Shown: positions 40,105 through 52,931 of the stretch, piece by piece
Position numbering within the stretch: the first letter of the stretch is position 1
Layout of the letters: every line of letters starts with the position of its first letter
DNA from: Todiramphus chloris collaris
Lineage: Eukaryota > Chordata > Aves > Coraciiformes > Alcedinidae
NCBI GenBank assembly: GCA_025345505.1
Contig: JANVCC010000013.1
Coordinates: 957,215-1,021,214, forward strand
Direction of reading: 5' to 3'
Length of the DNA: 64,000 nucleotides
Translations under genes and position numbers: made by a program
Notes under the pieces: model-generated
Seen by the model: the letters and a program-made list of their open reading frames with translations, nothing else
Told to the model about the DNA's origin: nothing
Databases searched by the model: none

Positions 40105-40908
40105 GTTGCCCATGCCAACCTCATGAAGTTCAACAAGGTCAAATGCAAGGTCCTCCATCTGAGTTGGAGCAATCCCAAGCACCAGTATAGGCTCAGCAGC
40201 GACTGGCTTGAGAGCAGCCCTGAAGAAAAGGACTTGGGAGTGCTGGTGGATGAGAAGCTCAACATGAGCCATCAGTGTGCTCTTGCAGCCCAGAGAGCCA
40301 ATCGTGTCCTGGGCTGCATCAAGAGAAGTGTGGCCAGCAGTCGAGGGAGGTGATTCTCCCTCTCTACTCCATTCTCGTGAGACCTCACCTGGAGCACTGC
40401 ATCCAGTTCTGGAGCCCCTATTACAGGAAGGATATGGATGTGCTGGAACGTGTCCAGAGAAGGGCCATGAGGCTGATCAGAGGGCTGGAGCACCTCTCCT
40501 ATGGGGACAGACTGTGAGAGTTGGGGTTGTTCAGTCTGGAGAAGAGAAGGCTCCAGGGAGACCTACTAGTGACCTTTCAGTACCTGAAGGGGGCCTACAA
40601 GAAAGCTGGGGAGGGACTTTTTAGGCTGTCGGGCAGTGATAGGACTGGAGGGAATGGATTAAAGCTAGAGATAGGTTGATTCAGGTTGGACATTAGGAAG
40701 AACTTCTTCCCCATGAGGGTGGTGAGACACTGGAACAGGTTGCCCAGAGAGGTGGTGGAAGCCCCATCCTTGGCAGTTTTTAAGGCCAGGCTGGATGGGG
40801 CTCTGAGCAACCTGCTCTAGTGGGAGGTGTCCCTGCCCGTGGCAGGGGGGCTGGAACTGGATGATCTTTAAGGTCCCTTCCAACACTGACAATTCTATGA
40901 TTCTATGA
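40105..40908 (+). mobile_element. CR1 LINE 3' half, frame-broken ORF2 C-terminus plus 3' UTR
   Basis: The copy starts inside ORF2 after the reverse transcriptase catalytic core. 40123-40353 reads [35 protein letters not shown] and [16 protein letters not shown] small indel near 40340 shifts the frame, which continues at about 40335-40517 as [20 protein letters not shown] and [20 protein letters not shown] at about 40515 replaces the residue before the [15 protein letters not shown] block. Further on the frame again reads GGNGLKLE, then [19 protein letters not shown], before the 3' UTR and the terminal repeat AATTCTATGATTCTATGA ending at 40908. At least one frameshift and two stops make it non-functional. 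Its 3' UTR subtype differs from the 51.7-kb copy. Confidence 0.95.
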
Positions 40909-41155
40909 CAGAGCCAGGTTCCTCATGGTGCTACAGGGCAGGAGGGAAAGAGACAACTGTCAGAGATTGAAAGAGGAGATGTACAGCTTGTATGTAAAGG
41001 GAAAACTTTCCCCCAGGAACAGTGGAGTAGGATGTCCAGAGGCTGTGTCATCTCTGTCTCTGATTTCAAGCCATGACAGGACCAAACCCTCAGCAGCCTG
41101 ATCTGACCCTGAAATTTTCCAGCTTTGTACGGGGAGTTGGATTAGAGACCTCCTG
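40909..41155. other. Short unique spacer
   Basis: Anonymous sequence between the CR1 3' end and the poly-C tract. Confidence 0.5.
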
Positions 41156-41170
41156 CCCCCCCCCCCCCCC
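41156..41170. repeat. C15 homopolymer
   Basis: Fifteen consecutive C residues. It is complementary to the G24 tract at 41412-41435, with 241 bases between them, so the two could pair as the stem of a hairpin. Confidence 0.9.
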
Positions 41171-41411
41171 GCCTGAATTATCCCACACAAAGTGAAGGCC
41201 ATGCCACTGCCTTGTTAGGATGCAAACACAGATGATACCCTCAGGTAGGAAAACAGGGATAGCTTTCATGGGGACTCCCATCCATGTTTTAGTGTGGGAT
41301 TGCTTCTGCAGAGCTCTGTACTGCTTGAGAGCTCCAAAATCTGAGCTAGACTGGAGGTCATTATGCTGAGATATGCTGTTTACATACAATTCCCTCTGAG
41401 TACCTTGAACT

Positions 41412-41435
41412 GGGGGGGGGGGGGGGGGGGGGGGG
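41412..41435. repeat. G24 homopolymer
   Basis: Twenty-four consecutive G residues followed by AAGGG. A run this long can fold as an intramolecular quadruplex and is hard to sequence, so the exact length is unsure. On the minus strand it encodes a proline run that keeps the 167-codon frame 41090-41593 open; that frame is not a gene. Confidence 0.85.
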
Positions 41436-44400
41436 AAGGGAGAGAAGGGGCATGTAGTAATCAAATACAAAGATAAAAACCCCAAAGTTCCAGTGTTGAA
41501 AAGGTGTTTTCCTAATATCTTGCCTCCATATCTCCACTTTTTCAAAGGAAAATTCACATCTTGTACCCAGCCTTTTTGTTCCTTTAGTTTCAAAATATGA
41601 ACATCTTAAAAACCCTTACAAACATTCAGCCCTTCTCTACTTCTGGAATTGTTCTTTAATGTATATCAGATGAAGTCCTGCTTCCACTCACTGAATTTCC
41701 CCTGATTTTGGCAGTCATAAGCATACCTTTGAGCCCTTGTGAGCTAGGACACGAGTACAAAAGCAGAAAATAAGATACATTCATAGTTTGGCCACAGAGA
41801 ATTTGGTGACTTAGGAGCAGCATCATAATTTTTTACACAAGAAGATACTAATGGCAAAGTAGAAAAAAATGTATGAAATATCTCTGGAAGAAAGCTTTTT
41901 TTGTGGTCTGTTTTCCTTCACCAAATTAGATGCATGACTAGATTAGATGTGAATATTTGCCAAAATCAGGTTTTCATAAAAAGAATGTTACCAATTTCAA
42001 ATAATATTTTAATTGTGTCTTATTTTATAAAATCTACTTTTTTTTTCAATTTTTTAAAATCACTTAGAAGTCTATTAAATTATTTTAATCTTGCTAAATG
42101 ATTTATTGTGTTATGTAAGTACTAGGAAGTATCACTGTGTATGAAGTGGTATAAAGAAATAGTGGAACATTGCAATGTAAGTGTAAAACACTTCGACTTA
42201 AGAAGAAAAATGAAATATTCAAAGATTTATTAAGTAGCTGCTACCTTTGTTTTAGAGATCATATTACAATGTCTTCATTATTGTATGAAGAGAATTTCTC
42301 AAACAATGCTTGCAAATATCATTCCTACAGGACTTTTTGAATTGTCTGTTCTTTGGTTTCAGAAAGAGAAAAAAAAAATCCAACAAAATAGAGACTCTAA
42401 GGGTCTATTGTCACTGGTCTTGACAATGGTGCTTGAAATATCTCTATGCCCTCTATGGAAATGGGAATAACACTGTTGGCATTAAAGCTGCTTCTTTATC
42501 CCAGAGGGGTGTAGTGGAAGAGAGACCAATAAGCCTTGAAAAGAGTTTTGCAATTGTTTGTAATAAATGCAGGAATGTGAGGGGAATGGAAGTTGTTGTG
42601 CTCTGTACCTCAACAGCAGAAGTCCTCTTTATCCAGAACTGTTTTTGTGCAGTTAGTAATTAGCAGTTTATTATGCTGAGAATGAATTGCTTCTTTCTGA
42701 CTTCTAACCAGTCTAATTAAGCCCAGTCATTAATGTAAAGACTCTGTATGAAAGAGACGCTTCATACCTGATCAAACAATTATTTTGGAAGGTGCTGATC
42801 CTCTTATTACTATTCAGGATATTTTACAGTTGATTGGATATGTGGCAATGGCACAGCATATTAACAAAGTAATGGAGATGAATGGCTATGAAGTTTAAAA
42901 TTATATTTCTGCTCTGTTGCTTCAATCAAAACTATACAAAAATTGTCTTGTAGTCATGACAGGAAGTATTTGTAAAATTAACAGGTAGTTCTCATTGCTT
43001 CCAATGGAGATATCAAGTTTTTAATGAAAATTTAAAAAAAAAATCGAAATTTCACAGTACATCAGTACAAATTGCAAAGCATGTTATCACTGTATACACT
43101 ATATCACTCATGATTATACAACTTCATCTTATATGGCTTGCTAATTTTCCTGAAAGGGGAAGAACTAATATATTCTTTTGTTTTCTGCCTGTACAGATTT
43201 AACTAGATCATTCATAGATATATTTCTTATGTTTTGTAGATGTATTTCCTATGTTCATTTGCTGTCAGGCAAGAAGACCACCTGAGCAGTGAAGTTGTTC
43301 TCAATGTCAGTAAGGCTGTCAGAGTTGGGACCCCAGGGCTTCTGTGGCAGGATATGAGTCGGCAGGAATTAACTGTTTTGTATGGAGCATGTGTAGCATC
43401 TGAATTTGGTGAGGTACTAGAATGGACAGGCTGAACAAAATGGAAAATCTTGACATTTGGTGAAATTAGATTAAAGTATAATTGTCAGAAGACAGTGGCA
43501 ATGACCATGTTTTGTATATGATAAAGGATTATGACTCCTTTCAAAGTTTCTATACAAGCAGCAGACCGTCCATATGGCACGAGGATTTCTCCAGACATCT
43601 CCTTGGGTACGTGTTATCCAGAAAGGGAGGAAAATGGAAGAAAAGAGGCAGGATCTGTACTTGCAGAGGGAAGTGGCCTATGCACAACTGGTCTGAAATA
43701 CCTGTTTAGGTACTTAATACGTCCCTGCAGCTGGAGTTCACGTCTTGTGGAGCTCAGCTTCCCCACATGTAACCTGGTGCTGGCCTTTAGAGTAAGTTTT
43801 CAGTAGCTAAGGTTTTGACATAATCTTTCACTAGTTTTTTGTTTCTCTTTCAAGTTAATGCAAAAAAACTGACACAAGTAAAGAGAATGATACATAGATT
43901 TAGATAGTCTGCTTATCTTTGGTAAGGTGAAACAGCTGAATGCCCAAGAGTATTATGAACAATCAAAACAAAAACCTTCAGAAAGATATAATCTTTATGC
44001 TGCAGGCATTAAACAAATACCAGTCAGTAGGAATTGGGGAAGGAATTCCCCTCTGAGCAAATAAAACATCCATTCTGTGGAGTTTATTACTGGACCTTGA
44101 TATAAACCATCTGCTACTGGTCCCTGTCATATCTAATGGTATTACATATAAAAGCCATGAGGTTAGATCCTGAATGCTTACACTCGTTTTAATACTTTCT
44201 GATAAAAGAAAAACTAATGCATTGCAGGAAGCAAGATGACTTTATTTTTGACAACTGATCAGCGATTTTAATTGGGTAAAGTAATAGCAGTGATCAAAGT
44301 TGTGGAGATTGTTTTTAGGCTGTCTGATCCCCTTGTCTACCCATATCAAGGACAAGACACTTCCCAAAGAGCAGTATCTTGTCAGCTGTGCATGTACATT

Positions 44401-47400
44401 ACTTCTGTGTTCTGAATCCAGTCTAGAATAATCCTTTGAAATACAGAAAGGATCAGCATAAGTATTGCTTAGAAGGCAAATTAAATATTCAAAAGCTAAG
44501 CACTTACCAAAAATAAAGATGACAAATCTGTGTCCAGTTTGAAGCAGCCCCAGTGCCTGCTGAAAGAGAGGAAAAGGTGAGCTGGAAGATCACAAAAGAG
44601 CAGACTGTAAACTGCTCAGCATTCCCAAAAACACAGAAATCACACATGGGCCAGTAGACACCCATTTGTTATATGAGAGGTCCAAACTTACATCTTATCT
44701 ATCCCACTCCCCTGGTTTCATGTGCACGTCCTTATTCAAGGACCATTTACTCTTTTGTGATTAGACCTGTGCTCCTGAAAAGATTTCTGTTCTGTGTGTG
44801 GAAAATGTTAGTGTTTCCTGAATTTATTTTGAGGGTGTGGAACAGGATTTATTAATAGCATTAGAAAAATTCTTTACAAAAAGTTTTAGTTTTGATAGAC
44901 TACTGCTTTCCAACAGAAAAAAATGATCTGTTGAAAATACTGTATTCATAAAAATAGGTAGTTATGCCAGAAATCAAAATTTAACTAGATCAAGTAGATG
45001 AAATTCTGTTGAAGATTGATGCTGAAACAATGTACAAAGGGCCAAGGATATCAGTATGAGTATCTCTAGCAGTGTTGTTGTGTACTATATTCTTTATAGA
45101 ACAAACATGGCTTTTAGAATCTAATCCTGGATTCATATAAGTAAATGGTAGCTATCTGCTCATTTAAATACTAAATGTTCCCGAAGAAATATCTTAAAGA
45201 CCATTTTGCCTTCACACTGTCCCAGTCCATTCTAATTATCGTTCAATATCAGCTGATAGTTCCCACCAACAATATTATCTGAAACAAGACATGAAAAAAA
45301 GAGATTTTAAATAATAATGATCATCCTTGCAGTCTCATCTCCATGAGCTAAGTCCTACCTGGGTTTCATCACTATCAGACACGAATGCACTTTCTTTGTA
45401 GTAACAATACCCTCACCCTTCCTAAAAGACAGGTTTGTGTGCACAAAGGGGGTTATACTTATTCAAATAATTTGTAGTTCTATTCCCATTGTTCTGGCTT
45501 TCAAGTGTCTATTTTATCATTTTCTCATCATCTTCTCTGCCTCTTTTTCTCTGATTTCCATTTTCTGTGGATGAGATTGGATCCTCTGCTTGAGATGTAT
45601 CTTGCTGGCTTTCATCATTAACGAATTATAGTTTTCAAGACTTGAGTGTGCTACTGGATGTTATTCACTGATGATGCCTTCACTTAGATTTCTAAAAGTT
45701 CTGCATGTGAACTAGTCACTGCAACCTCCATTCAAAGATCTCATCATCCTCTTCTCATACAGATGTCTACAGTGGGGTGGGTAGTTACTGTCTAGAGCTG
45801 TTACTTCTTCCCAAGAACTAGATCAAGTAAAGAGGGTCCATTTGATCTGACTTACATAATTGCATTGTTGATCATTATAGTCAAGTGAGATGAACCTTGC
45901 CTCAAAAATTTGTGGAGGAGATTCCTGAGCTGAAGAATTACTTGGTATATTGGCTAATAAGTTTGATATATGCTGTTTGGCTCCACTGATCTTATGTCAT
46001 ATTTATGTTCACAGCTAAGTATACTTTATAGACTTGGATTTCCAGGGTAAGTAACCTTAATTAAAATACAATAATAATTTTCTTCCATATTTTGCTATTT
46101 ATTTCCAATCTGCTTTTTTTTTGGCCAACATTTCTACCATCCTGCATTTTGGAATATTCATACACAAAACACAAAAGAAGAGTGAGACTGCCAAATTGAA
46201 TAAATTTGAAAATTAAAGCAGCCATTTCTGAATATCTCTTAAAATATTATTCTCTCATTTCTTGCTACACTTTTACTTAGATATTACTGCTTAGAGACAG
46301 TCAAGTGCATAGATAACATGAGGAAATTGAGCTACATGAAATAATCCTAACAGTGCAGATTCTATTGCAGATCAACTAAGTCTTAGGGTTGCAGTTGAAG
46401 CTAAGAATATGTCCCAGAAAACATCCTCTGCAAAACAAAACCAGAGCAAAATAATTAGAAAGTGGATCTTCTTATGAGCTCAATTAAAAGACTACTTTAA
46501 TTTTCCAAACCTCATTGCCCTGGCCACTATAGATGATGGAGAGAAACCATTTTCTCCAGACATCAGTTCAGTGTATGTAAATCTAGATTTTCATTCAGCA
46601 GAGATTTATCAATCTAAAACACAGCCAGTAATTTTGAGGAACCAAAATCATGTGGAACAACGGTCCTCATGAGAAAAAAAATTGGTTTAGCCCCTGGTTG
46701 TGCAGTCAATGCTGAGTAGGATTCACTCAAAAGACAGAGGTCTCAGTCATGTGCAGTATCACAACGTTTAAAAATTGCAGAGTTGAATGTTAATGTTCAG
46801 ATCCCTTATCACTCTTAATCACTTATAATTTCCAACTCTGCTGAGTAACGCAGTGTACATTTCCAATTTCTTGTTTCTGCTGGATCTTTCTAGTCTCCAG
46901 AAGACCAGCTAATGTGGTTTGGATTCCAACATTCATAAAAGTAAGAGAAGGTAGATATTTGCATTTTTTATGTCACTTCTAATGTTATTTTAGACTTAAA
47001 TTTGGGAACATTAGACTGCTGATGCAGATAATGTTTTTTACCTGTATGTCATGAGAGAAATGACACCTACTACTTAGTCTTCAAATATGCTAAAATCTAG
47101 TAGACATTTTCACCTGTTTATATAATAATACCTTTATAGACAGCTTTTTTTTTTTTATATGAAGTAATTACAGCAACATATAGGGATCTCTTCTGTCAGG
47201 CTTCTTAGCTTCCTTTATTAAGGCAATGATTGCCTTCAAAGACCATGCTTTCTAATTTACTGAAGGGTTGTTAGATAAAGATTTTACTATAGGGAGATTA
47301 AGAAACATTTGTTTTGCAGGGTAAGCCAAGTGAAAGAACCATGACGCATCTTTGCATCTGCATGCCTGATTTAACATTCCAAATCCTGTTTCTTGTCTTA

Positions 47401-50400
47401 CTCATGATCTGAAAATCTGTGTGGGTTCAGTTCAGGCATGAAAACCATTTTTGTGTTGTTCTAATAATTGAGTCCCCACCAAATCAGTTGTTTATAAGTA
47501 ATATGTACAGAGAGCAAAAAAACAGTGTTGGTAGGTGCATATGATGCTGGTAGAAATGGACTAGATAGCTAACCATCACACCAGAAGAAAAATTTGGTTT
47601 GGATGCAAATCACTTACTTTTATTGCCAATTTTAAAATAAACTGTGAATTTATGTAAGCTGGAGATATAAGTAATCACGTCATAATGCAGCATGTGTAAC
47701 GACAGTGCATTAAAATTCACTGTACATGGGAACTTAAACATATTAATGAACACAAGATCTTTATGATGTATATTTCTGTAAGTAAATTTTACCAAGATAA
47801 AGTACACTATTAGCAGACATTTCTCAAGGGCAGGTTCTAAAAGCTTGAACTTGGCTGCACATAATGCATTCAAAAATGTGCAGTGAATCTGGAGGGGAGA
47901 GGATGCAAAATGTGCACTCTAGTTAAAATTCAGCATTATTATTACTCCAGTGCCACAGCATCCTTGGTTTTAATGTCACTTCTCAGACAAATGCAGGAAG
48001 ACATTTCCCTGCCCAAAGCATTTACCGAAAGCCTATGGCCATGATCCTGCCACTGATAGCACACAGGAGCAACGTTGTCTCTAAATGGAGTGTCCTTGAA
48101 GACAAAGGGTGATTTGAGGATGAATCAATCAGTTCATGAGCCCTCCTTTCAAGTACTGTGAGCCTTAGACCTCAGCTTTGTTCCTACTAATCTCTTACTG
48201 TTACCTTCAAGGGTTTCAGAATGAACCCAAAGTTATACAGAGTACAGATAAAAGAAGTGAGAGGTAGATAAAATACAAACAAGCAGGACCCAGCACACTC
48301 TGTAAGCTCTCACCAGAGACAGACATAGCAAAGTATTTTTGGTAAGAAATTGAAGAATAATGGGCTAGAGATGGACTGAGAAGAGAATTTTGTTCTCATG
48401 GGAAATCTGTGTCAAACTATGCTTTCTTTCTTAATTAAAGCAAAAGTTGAGATTTTTTTTTTATGGAAAATTCCGTAGCATGTCAGTCCAGAAAAACAAC
48501 AGTTTTGTGTCTCCATAAGATAAAAATCATAATATAGAACCCAAAATTATATGCAAAGCCTTTTTAGTGTACATCAAAATGCAACAGTCTATATAAAACT
48601 GAAGCTTAATTGATACAGTTCTTATTTTCAGTTTTATCAGGGAAACATACTGATCCTGACAGATTTATGTTTCAATGGACAGCTGTCTCATCAGTAGGTT
48701 CAGTAGTTCTAGGTCTTGTAACAATCACTGCAGATCTTCTTCTGGGTACATACAGAAAAAGCCATTTTCATCTCCTTTGCCAGTACTATATTTGAGCATA
48801 ATTGTTCTCTGATTCCTTATAGACTGGCCAAAGGTGGGGCTGGCTGTGCTGTGAACCATCCCAGCCTGGACCTCTGTGGGACATAGCTCAGTGGACTACC
48901 TCCTGTGTGCCTGAGAGATACTGGGGCATACTGTGATCCTTCATGCCACATGTGGATTTCAAAAATCCTTTCTTAAGAGTCTATGATAATGCAACTAAGA
49001 TTGGTCCAGCAAAACAACTAAACAGTGGTGTATTTTTAAGTATCTTGTTACTCCCTACCCTGCAGTAAGTGCTTGCTGCTCCCTACAGAGGAGACACTGC
49101 TACGGGTACAGCCAAGACCACTTTTAATTTCTATCTTATTCAATTTATTGTAGGAGTTTGGAGAGATGAACTAAATGAGCCTTTGTGCATGCTACTTACT
49201 GGGTGCACCTGCATTAGCTCTTCTGCTCAAACTAGAATTGAGGTTTGGAAGTGAATCTTCTAATTTTCCCACCTATTGTGCCTTGGTTCTTGTCCAGAAA
49301 CTATTCATAGTACTTAAACTCTTACTCTCAGGTGAAATAAAAACAAAAGAGAATCCTAAAGCACACTTCAGTGGGTATTCAGACACCATCACCAAACTAG
49401 AGTTAGTCCAAAGAAAAGACCTCCTGAACTGCGTGTAGTCTGTATGTTACTTCTTCAGTAGCAACTGATGCTCTAGAAATTGGTTCCTATTGTGCTGACT
49501 GCTTGCTACTGGATGCAAGACCCTCCCTCTAACCTTGCAGGGCTAGACTCACTCCCATTACAGATCTATCACAAGTTTTGTGATGGAAATATACAGCAAA
49601 TTCATGTAATAGAAATTCCTATGCTGGTTTCCTAACAAACTGGTTCTTCTCCTCAGTAGTGTTTTCTGCATATTAATTCTAAAACCAGGACACTTGGGGC
49701 ACAAGGCACAACTGCAGACTCCATGACAACAAAGTGGCTTTTTGTAATGACAATTACAAATTTATTATTATGAAAAATTTATACAAGTATTAAACCGTTT
49801 CTTTGTTTTCAATGTCTGGCATTTTTCCCTAGTGGCTAAAAGCTTTTCCAAACAGTATTTTTTTTGTGCTAAAATTAGGTATTTAGTTAACATCTTTCGT
49901 GTTGACTCTGTTCTAATTGCAACACTTATGCCATCCCCTGGTACCAATAGAGTATTCAACACATGCCTGGGAGGTTCAGTAACACTTAAGTGCTTGCCAA
50001 ATGTCAAGTCTCTATTTCTTTGGTAATAAATCTGAAAAAAAATTTATATTTCTATATTTTTAACAGGAAAAAAAAAAAAAACAAACCACAAACCAACCTT
50101 CTATTTATCTTTAAATATATATAGAATTAACTTCTAGATATTTGTGTTTAAAAATACAATCATAGGAAGTACTGTATCTTGTTTGTGATACATGATCTTT
50201 CTGTAAACTTTGTCTTGATTATCTTAATTGACATGCCTTATCCTGCGCAATGTGCTCATTATATCATGCACCCTTTGCAAATGAAAACACATTTTATTGT
50301 ACTTGTGTAACTGTTATCTTTGCATTGCTTGTAAGGATTCCCCCTTTGTAGCCCCATTTTCTTTCTAAGAACTTGCAGAAGCTCTGGTGCATGAACTGGA

Positions 50401-51636
50401 AAAAACACAGCAGAACTGTTGAAATCTGAGATTACTTTAGGGGTCTAGATGATAAAATCCTTTTTTAATTTGTGCACAAAGAAAATAAGATATGGAAATT
50501 AGTAGCACCTTGGAGGTAAAAAACCGCCATCTCATTTAGCAGAGCCAAATTTTATGGCAGGAATGTAATTCCATTGCTGCAATTGTGGAAGGAAATGTTT
50601 TCTTGATAATGATTCCAGCGTAATTATCAGGATATAACATCCCAGATAATTTTAACTATACAACCTTGAAATTGCAAGGCACAGTAATAAAGATCTGAGG
50701 TGAGGTTCCTGAAACCTCACCTAGAGGCACTGTATTCAAGGTAGGGATGGGGACACTTAAAAAAGATCATATTCAAGTAGGTGTGTGCAGCAGATCTGGT
50801 AAGCTGCTCTCTAGAAATACATTGTATGACAAAATAGCTTATATGTGGAGTGTACTCTGTAGAGAGCTGCAGCTAGTGGGATGAATCCAGTCTCTAAAGC
50901 CATGATCATAACTTTGGTTGTCTTGCCCAAGAAATCCCAGAGGAGACTGTAAAATTGACTGTATAACCTTTAAACTTGATACACGGATAGGAAATAGTGG
51001 TTTTGTCAATTTTCTATGGGTTTTTTTTTTGGAAGGGGAAAGTTGTTTCATTATTCAGTTTTGGTTTTGGTTGTTTGGGGTTTTTTTAAGGATCTTTTAT
51101 CTATTTGTGATTATAAATTCCGTATACAATTCAAACATATTTTCCAGTTTGAAATAAATCACTACTGGACCTTGGAAACATGCATATTGCCTGTTGTGTC
51201 TGGAAGAAGCTCCAGAATAGGCAAAACACACTGTTTCCACTAAATGGCTTCTGCTCTGGTTCAAAGACAGGTGTGTGTCCTGGAAGAATCCAGCTTTACC
51301 AGGTCATATAGTGCAGGAATGAAATGAGAAATCAAGGAAGCAGGTACCCCTCCCTCACAAGAAATAAGATGTATTTGTCTTTAAAGAAAAGCAATGGTTT
51401 TCTGGGTGCAATGGAGCTGGTGAATGAAATGCTTTAAAGACAAATCAAGCTGGCTATAGGTGAGGCAAAGAGCAAAAAAACCCTCCTAAGTAAATGTCTT
51501 AGAAACCTCAGAGCAAAAGGTTCAGGAAACATGGAAGACAACTGAACAAACAAACCCCAAATAATACTTCAGTTATGAATAAAAAGATACCAGGATTAAT
51601 TTACAGGGTTTTAAAATTATTATTAAATTATTTTAA
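41436..51636. other. Anonymous sequence, 10 kb without a recognisable element
   Basis: I see no CR1, LTR, RNA gene or convincing exon. Frames at 43531-43806 (+), 47610-47873 (-), 48610-48795 (+) and 49175-49438 (+) have no recognised domain. A segment at about 50500-50660 looks less degenerate and could be conserved, but I cannot test that. A/T runs are common (47149-47161, 50069-50083). Confidence 0.5.
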
Positions 51637-51656
51637 ATTATTATTATTATTATTAT
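51637..51656. repeat. (ATT) repeat flanking the CR1 on its 5' side
   Basis: Six full ATT units plus AT directly abut the first CR1 base. A matching (ATT)6 block follows the CR1 3' end at 52914-52931. The pair may be a target site duplication, or a microsatellite split by the insertion. Confidence 0.75.
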
Positions 51657-52910
51657 ATGGGTTTACCAAAAGTCAGGTCCTGCCTGCCTGTTGTTCTACA
51701 ACAATGTGACAGACTTAGTGGATGATGGAAGAACTGTGGACATTGTCCACCTGGATTTTACTAAAGCCTTTGACACTGTCTCCCACAGCATTCTACTTCA
51801 GAGACTTATGTCACAAGGCTTGGATAAATACACTCTGCACTGGATAAAAAACTGGCCGGATGGGCGGGCCAAAAGAGTGGTAGTGAACAGAGCTAAATCT
51901 GGCTGGCATCCAGTCACAAGTGGTGCTCCCCAGGGTTCAGTACTGGGGCCTGTTCTTTTTAATATCTTTATTAATGATCTGGATGAAGGGATTGAATGTA
52001 CACTCAGTAAATTTGCAGATGACACCAATCTAGGTGGGTGTGTCGATCTGCTAGAGGGTAGGGAAGGTTTACAGCAGAACCTAGACAGGTTAGATCAGTG
52101 GGCCAAAGTTAATTGCATGGCATTCAACAAGACCAAGTGCCAGGTCCTGCACTTGGGTCATAACAACCCCATGCTAAGCTACAGTCTTGGGGATGAGTGG
52201 TTGGAAAGCTGCAAGTTGGATAAGGACCTGGTTGTATTTATCAATAGTAGACTAAATATGAATCAGCGGTGTGTGCAGGTGTCCGAGAAGACCAGTGACA
52301 TCCTGGCTTATACTGGAAATGTTGTGGCCAGCAGGAATAAGGAGGTGATTGTCCCCCTGTACTCAGCACTGGTGAGGCCATACCTAGAATATTACATTCA
52401 GTTATGGGCCCCTCACTGTAAGAAGGACATAGAAGTGCTGAAGCATGTCCAGAAAAGGGCAACGATGTTCATGAAGGGCCTAGAGCACAAGTCCTGTGAG
52501 GAGTGGCTGAGGGAGCAGAGGTGGTTTAGTCTGGAGAAGAGGAGGCTGAGGGGAGACCTTATTGTGCTCTGCAACTACCTGAAAGGAGGTTGGAGAGAGG
52601 AGGGTGACAGCCTCTTCTCCCTGGTGACAGGACCAGAGGGAACGGCTTCAAGCTGTACCAGGGGATGTTTAGGCTGGTTATTAGGAAACGTTTTTTTCAC
52701 CAAAAGGGTTATCAAACATTGGAATGGTCTTCCTAGGACAGTGGTAGAGTTGTCATCCCTGGAGGCATTTAAATGGCATGTGGACCTGGTGGTCAGGGAC
52801 GTGGATTAATGGTGAGCTTGCAATGTTGGGTCAAAGGTTGGACTAGATGATCTTGAAGGTCTCTTCCAACCAAAGACATTCTGTGATGCTGTGATTCTAC
52901 AATTCTGTGA
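51657..52910 (+). mobile_element. CR1 LINE, 5'-truncated, with most of the reverse transcriptase palm
   Basis: The element begins at ATGGGTTTACCAAAAGTC, which matches the GFTK block of the CR1 reverse transcriptase. It runs through the ORF2 C-terminus and 3' UTR to the terminal repeat, ending CTGTGATTCTACAATTCTGTGA at 52910. The endonuclease and fingers are absent. A small deletion near 51680 shifts the frame just before the long ORF. It is flanked by ATT repeats on both sides. This is the longest and best-preserved LINE in the window. Confidence 0.96.
51691..52809 (+). pseudogene. CR1 ORF2 remnant: reverse transcriptase palm and C-terminal region, 372 codons open
   Basis: The full-length protein nicks target DNA and reverse-transcribes CR1 RNA; only part survives. 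Residues ~19-30 hold motif A ([14 protein letters not shown]), residues ~78-90 motif B ([15 protein letters not shown]) and residues ~107-113 the catalytic motif C (KFADDTN). The C-terminal region follows: [48 protein letters not shown] and [14 protein letters not shown]. Both catalytic aspartates of FADD are present. Between residues ~313 and ~335 the sequence no longer matches CR1. A four-base loss at about 52628 shifts the frame, and one extra T in the T7 run at 52691-52697 restores it. Compared with a full CR1 ORF2 of roughly 900-1000 residues, about 60% is missing. The ATG at 51691 is an internal codon, not a real start. Not functional. Confidence 0.93.
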
Positions 52911-52911
52911 T

Positions 52912-52931
52912 TTATTATTATTATTATTATT
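52912..52931. repeat. (ATT) repeat flanking the CR1 on its 3' side
   Basis: TT followed by (ATT)6 begins directly after the CR1 terminal repeat. See the 5' flank at 51637-51656. CR1 tails normally end in 8-bp units rather than ATT, so these bases probably belong to the target site. Confidence 0.75.

Noticed and set aside
41090..41593. 167-codon minus-strand open frame with a proline run
   Set aside because: The frame stays open because it crosses the G24 homopolymer (read as proline codons). There is no domain, and the frame depends on the exact homopolymer length.
48610..48795. Possible exon with hydrophobic segment after an AG
   Set aside because: A polypyrimidine tract and donor are not convincing, and no similarity is recognised.
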